7,836 nt of DNA. It comes from JAVBLU01 sp031553225. Lineage in GTDB: Bacteria; Bacillota; Clostridia; Christensenellales; UBA1750. The position numbers and the translations under genes were made by a program. The stretch covers positions 1 to 7,836 of the forward strand of contig JAVBLU010000048.1 in assembly GCA_031553225.1 (NCBI GenBank), given 5' to 3'. This document shows, one piece after another, positions 6,421 through 7,836 of the stretch; the stretch's first letter is position 1; the number at the start of each line of letters is the position of its first letter. The notes beneath the pieces are model-generated. The model did no database searches. It saw nothing but the letters and a program-made list of their open reading frames with translations, and had not been told where the DNA came from.

Positions 6421-7025
6421 AGGACGTCATCACCATTCAGCACGCCCAGGCGACGCATCACAACACCGGCATGGTGGGGTCCTGGACGGACTGGGAACTG
6501 AGCGGGCTTGGGCTGTCCCAGGCGCAAAGCATCGGCAGGCGCTTGGGCGCGCAACTGCAGGGGCGGCCCTGCCGGATCCTCTCCTCGGACCTGCTGCGCG
6601 CGCGGCAGACCGCCGGGCCGCTTGCGCAGGTTTTGGGCGTTCCGGTCGAGCTGTTCCCGCAGCTGCGCGAGCATAACCTGGGCGAGGCGGTGGGCAAAAG
6701 CGGCGCGTGGGCGCGGCAGAACGCCCTGCCCACACCCTCCTTCGACGATCCGCCCTTCCCGGGCGCCGAACCGTGGCGCGTTTTCTGGGGCCGCGTCGCC
6801 TCCTTTTGCGATTGGACCGCTCAGCAGGACGCGCCGTGCCTCATTTTGGTGTCCCACGGCGTTACGCTCAGCGTGTGGCAAAGCGCGTGGCTTAGGCAGG
6901 AGATCCAGCCGTTTACCTATGCGGGGCTGCCCGGGGGGGTGTCCTTCTACGGCGTGACGGAGGGCGGCGAGCGCGTCACCCAGCGCCTGAACGACGCTTC
7001 CTACATGAGCGAGGCGCGGCCATGA
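6417..7025 (+). CDS. Histidine phosphatase family protein with QHA in place of RHG
   Basis: The 202-residue protein resembles the histidine phosphatase (phosphoglycerate mutase-like) superfamily, whose members use a phospho-histidine intermediate. Visible elements are the nucleophile region IQHAQATHHNTGMVGSWTD (7-25, His9), SSDLLRARQTA (56-66, Arg61), the acidic LREHNLGEA region, and VSHGVTLSVW (145-154, His147). The usual RHG triplet is QHA, so the phosphate-binding Arg before the nucleophile is Gln; I recall Clostridia homologues with a similar IQHCQ start, so this may mark a subfamily rather than a dead enzyme. The start is GTG at 6417, because GAGAGGAG (6401-6408) lies 8 nt upstream and the GTGA overlap couples it to the kinase. 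It overlaps the next gene by 4 nt (ATGA). Substrate unknown. Confidence 0.82.
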   Translation: MKDVITIQHAQATHHNTGMVGSWTDWELSGLGLSQAQSIGRRLGAQLQGRPCRILSSDLLRARQTAGPLAQVLGVPVELFPQLREHNLGEAVGKSGAWARQNALPTPSFDDPPFPGAEPWRVFWGRVASFCDWTAQQDAPCLILVSHGVTLSVWQSAWLRQEIQPFTYAGLPGGVSFYGVTEGGERVTQRLNDASYMSEARP

Positions 7026-7504
7026 AGGGCAGGAAGGACAGCTACATGGGCGACGTGGGCATCATCCGCAGGCTGGACGATCTGCCGGAGCTCAAGGAGC
7101 GCCTGATTGAGGCCTTCGACGAAAAAGCGCCAGACCACAGGGCCATCTCCCGCTACAGCCTGCTGCTGGCGGCGCACGTGCTGGACATGACCGGCACCGC
7201 CCGCGACGACGCCATCGAGGCGTGCTTTACCGTCAACCTGCGCTGGCAGCAGGGCGAGGCGAAGTTTCAGGACGCGCGCGACGTGGCCGGCGACCTGCTC
7301 TGCCTGGCCCGCGACGAGAAGGACCCCGTGCGCGTGAAGGTGCTGCGCGTGCTGGCGCAGGCGGCCGCCACGCCGCACGTCAAGCGCCACGCCCTCATCG
7401 CCTCCGACTATGCCGTCAAGCTGGTCAACGTGATGCATCCGGGCGATATGGACGCCGTGCGCCGCGAGCGGGAGACGCAGATCGCCCTGATGAAGAGCGT
7501 GTGA
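7022..7504 (+). CDS. Imm5-like putative immunity protein
   Basis: This 160-residue, mostly helical, soluble protein matches by eye the family annotated as putative immunity protein (Imm-5-like). It has an AIEACFTVNLRWQQGEA segment (64-80) followed by QDARDVAGDLLCLAR (83-97), then LAQAAATPHVKRHALIASD (111-129) and a YAVKL helix (130-134). The family name comes from toxin-immunity gene neighbourhoods; a biochemical role is not established, and no toxin gene is seen here. The ATG at 7022 overlaps the phosphatase stop (ATGA). A second in-frame ATG at 7046, preceded by AGGAAGG, is an alternative start that would remove eight residues. It is the third gene of the coupled set; what a member does beside a kinase and phosphatase is unknown. 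Confidence 0.65.
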   Translation: MKGRKDSYMGDVGIIRRLDDLPELKERLIEAFDEKAPDHRAISRYSLLLAAHVLDMTGTARDDAIEACFTVNLRWQQGEAKFQDARDVAGDLLCLARDEKDPVRVKVLRVLAQAAATPHVKRHALIASDYAVKLVNVMHPGDMDAVRRERETQIALMKSV

Positions 7505-7512
7505 GAGGAGGC

Positions 7513-7539
7513 GGGGCGGGGAAGAACGGGAGAGATGGG
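7513..7539 (+). other. Potential G-quadruplex just after the last gene
   Basis: Four G tracts (7513-7516, 7518-7521, 7528-7530, 7537-7539) are separated by loops of 1, 6 and 6 nt, fitting the G3+N1-7 pattern on the coding strand. It begins 9 nt after the stop of the Imm5-like gene inside an almost pure purine run, so it would be present in the mRNA 3' end. The base pattern is seen; folding is inferred. Confidence 0.4.
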
Positions 7540-7546
7540 AGGAACG

Positions 7547-7612
7547 GCGAAGGGCGCCGCCCTTCGCGCATCCTGCCAAGGGATTCATCCCTTGGATCCC
7601 TCCTTGGGGGAT
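7547..7612. repeat. Clustered palindromes, candidate REP-like intergenic element
   Basis: Three inverted repeats follow each other. GCGAAGGGC pairs perfectly with GCCCTTCGC around a 3-nt loop (7547-7567). CCAAGGGA pairs with TCCCTTGG around TTCA (7576-7595). ATCCC pairs with GGGAT (7596-7600 with 7608-7612). None is followed by a T-run. The style, an AAGGGC-GCCCTT stem followed by a CCAAGGG-CCCTTGG stem in an intergenic position, resembles short palindromic elements that I recall recurring between genes in several high-GC Firmicutes. Only one copy is in the window, so repetition is inferred. Confidence 0.45.
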
Positions 7613-7656
7613 GGAGACTGGTTTTCTGCGGGCGGGCGGTTGCAAATTCAGTGGGA

Positions 7657-7688
7657 AAGGCCCGGCGGCACGTATGCCGCCGGGCCTT
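7657..7688. terminator. Perfect 14-bp hairpin, probable terminator
   Basis: AAGGCCCGGCGGCA (7657-7670) and its exact complement TGCCGCCGGGCCTT (7675-7688) enclose a CGTA loop. The A-start and T-end of the stem are usual for bidirectional intrinsic terminators, but the T-run ends after two bases on the plus strand (CGGG follows), and on the minus strand TTTCCC follows. It is the best candidate for ending the three-gene transcript; a structural role is also possible. Confidence 0.5.
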
Positions 7689-7836
7689 CGGGCTGCAGAA
7701 GGGGTGTGTGCGCGGCTGTCTTCCGAAAAGCCAGCTCGGCAGGCTGCGGAAAGGACGGCGGCATGCAGGGCGGCGCGTGCGGCGGGTTCCCACAGCAGGA
7801 TGGAGCCGAGAAGGGAGGACGCAGGCCGAAAACGCC

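Larger units (their letters stand above)
7505..7836. other. Non-coding stretch at the right edge
   Basis: No open frame here has a convincing ribosome binding site and start. A minus-strand frame is open across part of it but runs through the 14-bp hairpin and palindromes below. The stretch holds a purine-rich G-tract segment, a cluster of palindromes, and a long perfect hairpin, described separately. From about 7690 to the end I see no recognisable element. A GGGAGG near the edge (7815-7820) has no start codon after it inside the window. Confidence 0.55.

Noticed and set aside
7425..7793. Minus-strand gene converging on the cassette
   Set aside because: The frame is Arg/Pro-rich, has no ribosome binding site, and crosses the hairpin, the palindromes and the end of the Imm5-like gene.
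7800..7836. Start of a plus-strand gene at the ATG near 7800
   Set aside because: There is no ribosome binding site before this ATG and only 12 codons are visible.
1..7836. CRISPR array, tRNA, rRNA or insertion sequence
   Set aside because: No regularly spaced direct repeats, cloverleaf, rRNA-like stretch, transposase or terminal inverted repeats were seen.

Overview
The window is GC-rich DNA (roughly two thirds G+C by eye) with strong GGGAGG-type ribosome binding sites and frequent TTG and GTG starts. It carries a complete Rnf operon in the order rnfC-D-G-E-A-B. This order is typical of Clostridia and other anaerobic Firmicutes; Proteobacteria usually have A-B-C-D-G-E and Bacteroidetes B-C-D-G-E-A. 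Together with the long, cysteine-rich Firmicutes-type RnfB, it suggests a high-GC anaerobic Clostridia-like bacterium. That assignment is inference; no rRNA or other marker gene is present.

Layout. Positions 1-83 hold the 5' end of an unidentified minus-strand gene, divergent from rnf. Positions 84-363 are a divergent intergenic region with a good sigma70-type promoter for rnf; a TGTACA-N4-TGTACA dyad overlaps its -10 box. Positions 364-5327 are rnfCDGEAB. Positions 5328-5469 are a gap with a GC-rich hairpin and a G-run ribosome binding site. Positions 5470-7504 are three tightly coupled plus-strand genes: an APH-fold kinase, a histidine phosphatase with an altered RHG motif, and an Imm5-like putative immunity protein. 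Positions 7505-7836 contain no convincing gene; they hold a potential G-quadruplex, a pair of palindromes resembling an intergenic repeat, and a perfect 14-bp hairpin.

How the genes work together. Rnf is a membrane complex that passes electrons from reduced ferredoxin (entering at RnfB) through the RnfA/RnfE iron-sulfur site and the covalently bound FMNs of RnfD and RnfG to RnfC and NAD+, and couples this to Na+ or H+ export. All six subunits look intact, with their main cofactor ligands, except that RnfB seems to lack one cysteine usually seen in the Firmicutes middle domain. No apbE flavin transferase gene, needed to attach the FMNs, lies in the window.

The downstream trio is the least understood part. 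A small-molecule-kinase fold and a phosphatase fold overlap by 4 nt, and a third small gene overlaps the phosphatase by 4 nt. They are probably co-translated, but substrate and purpose cannot be read from the sequence.
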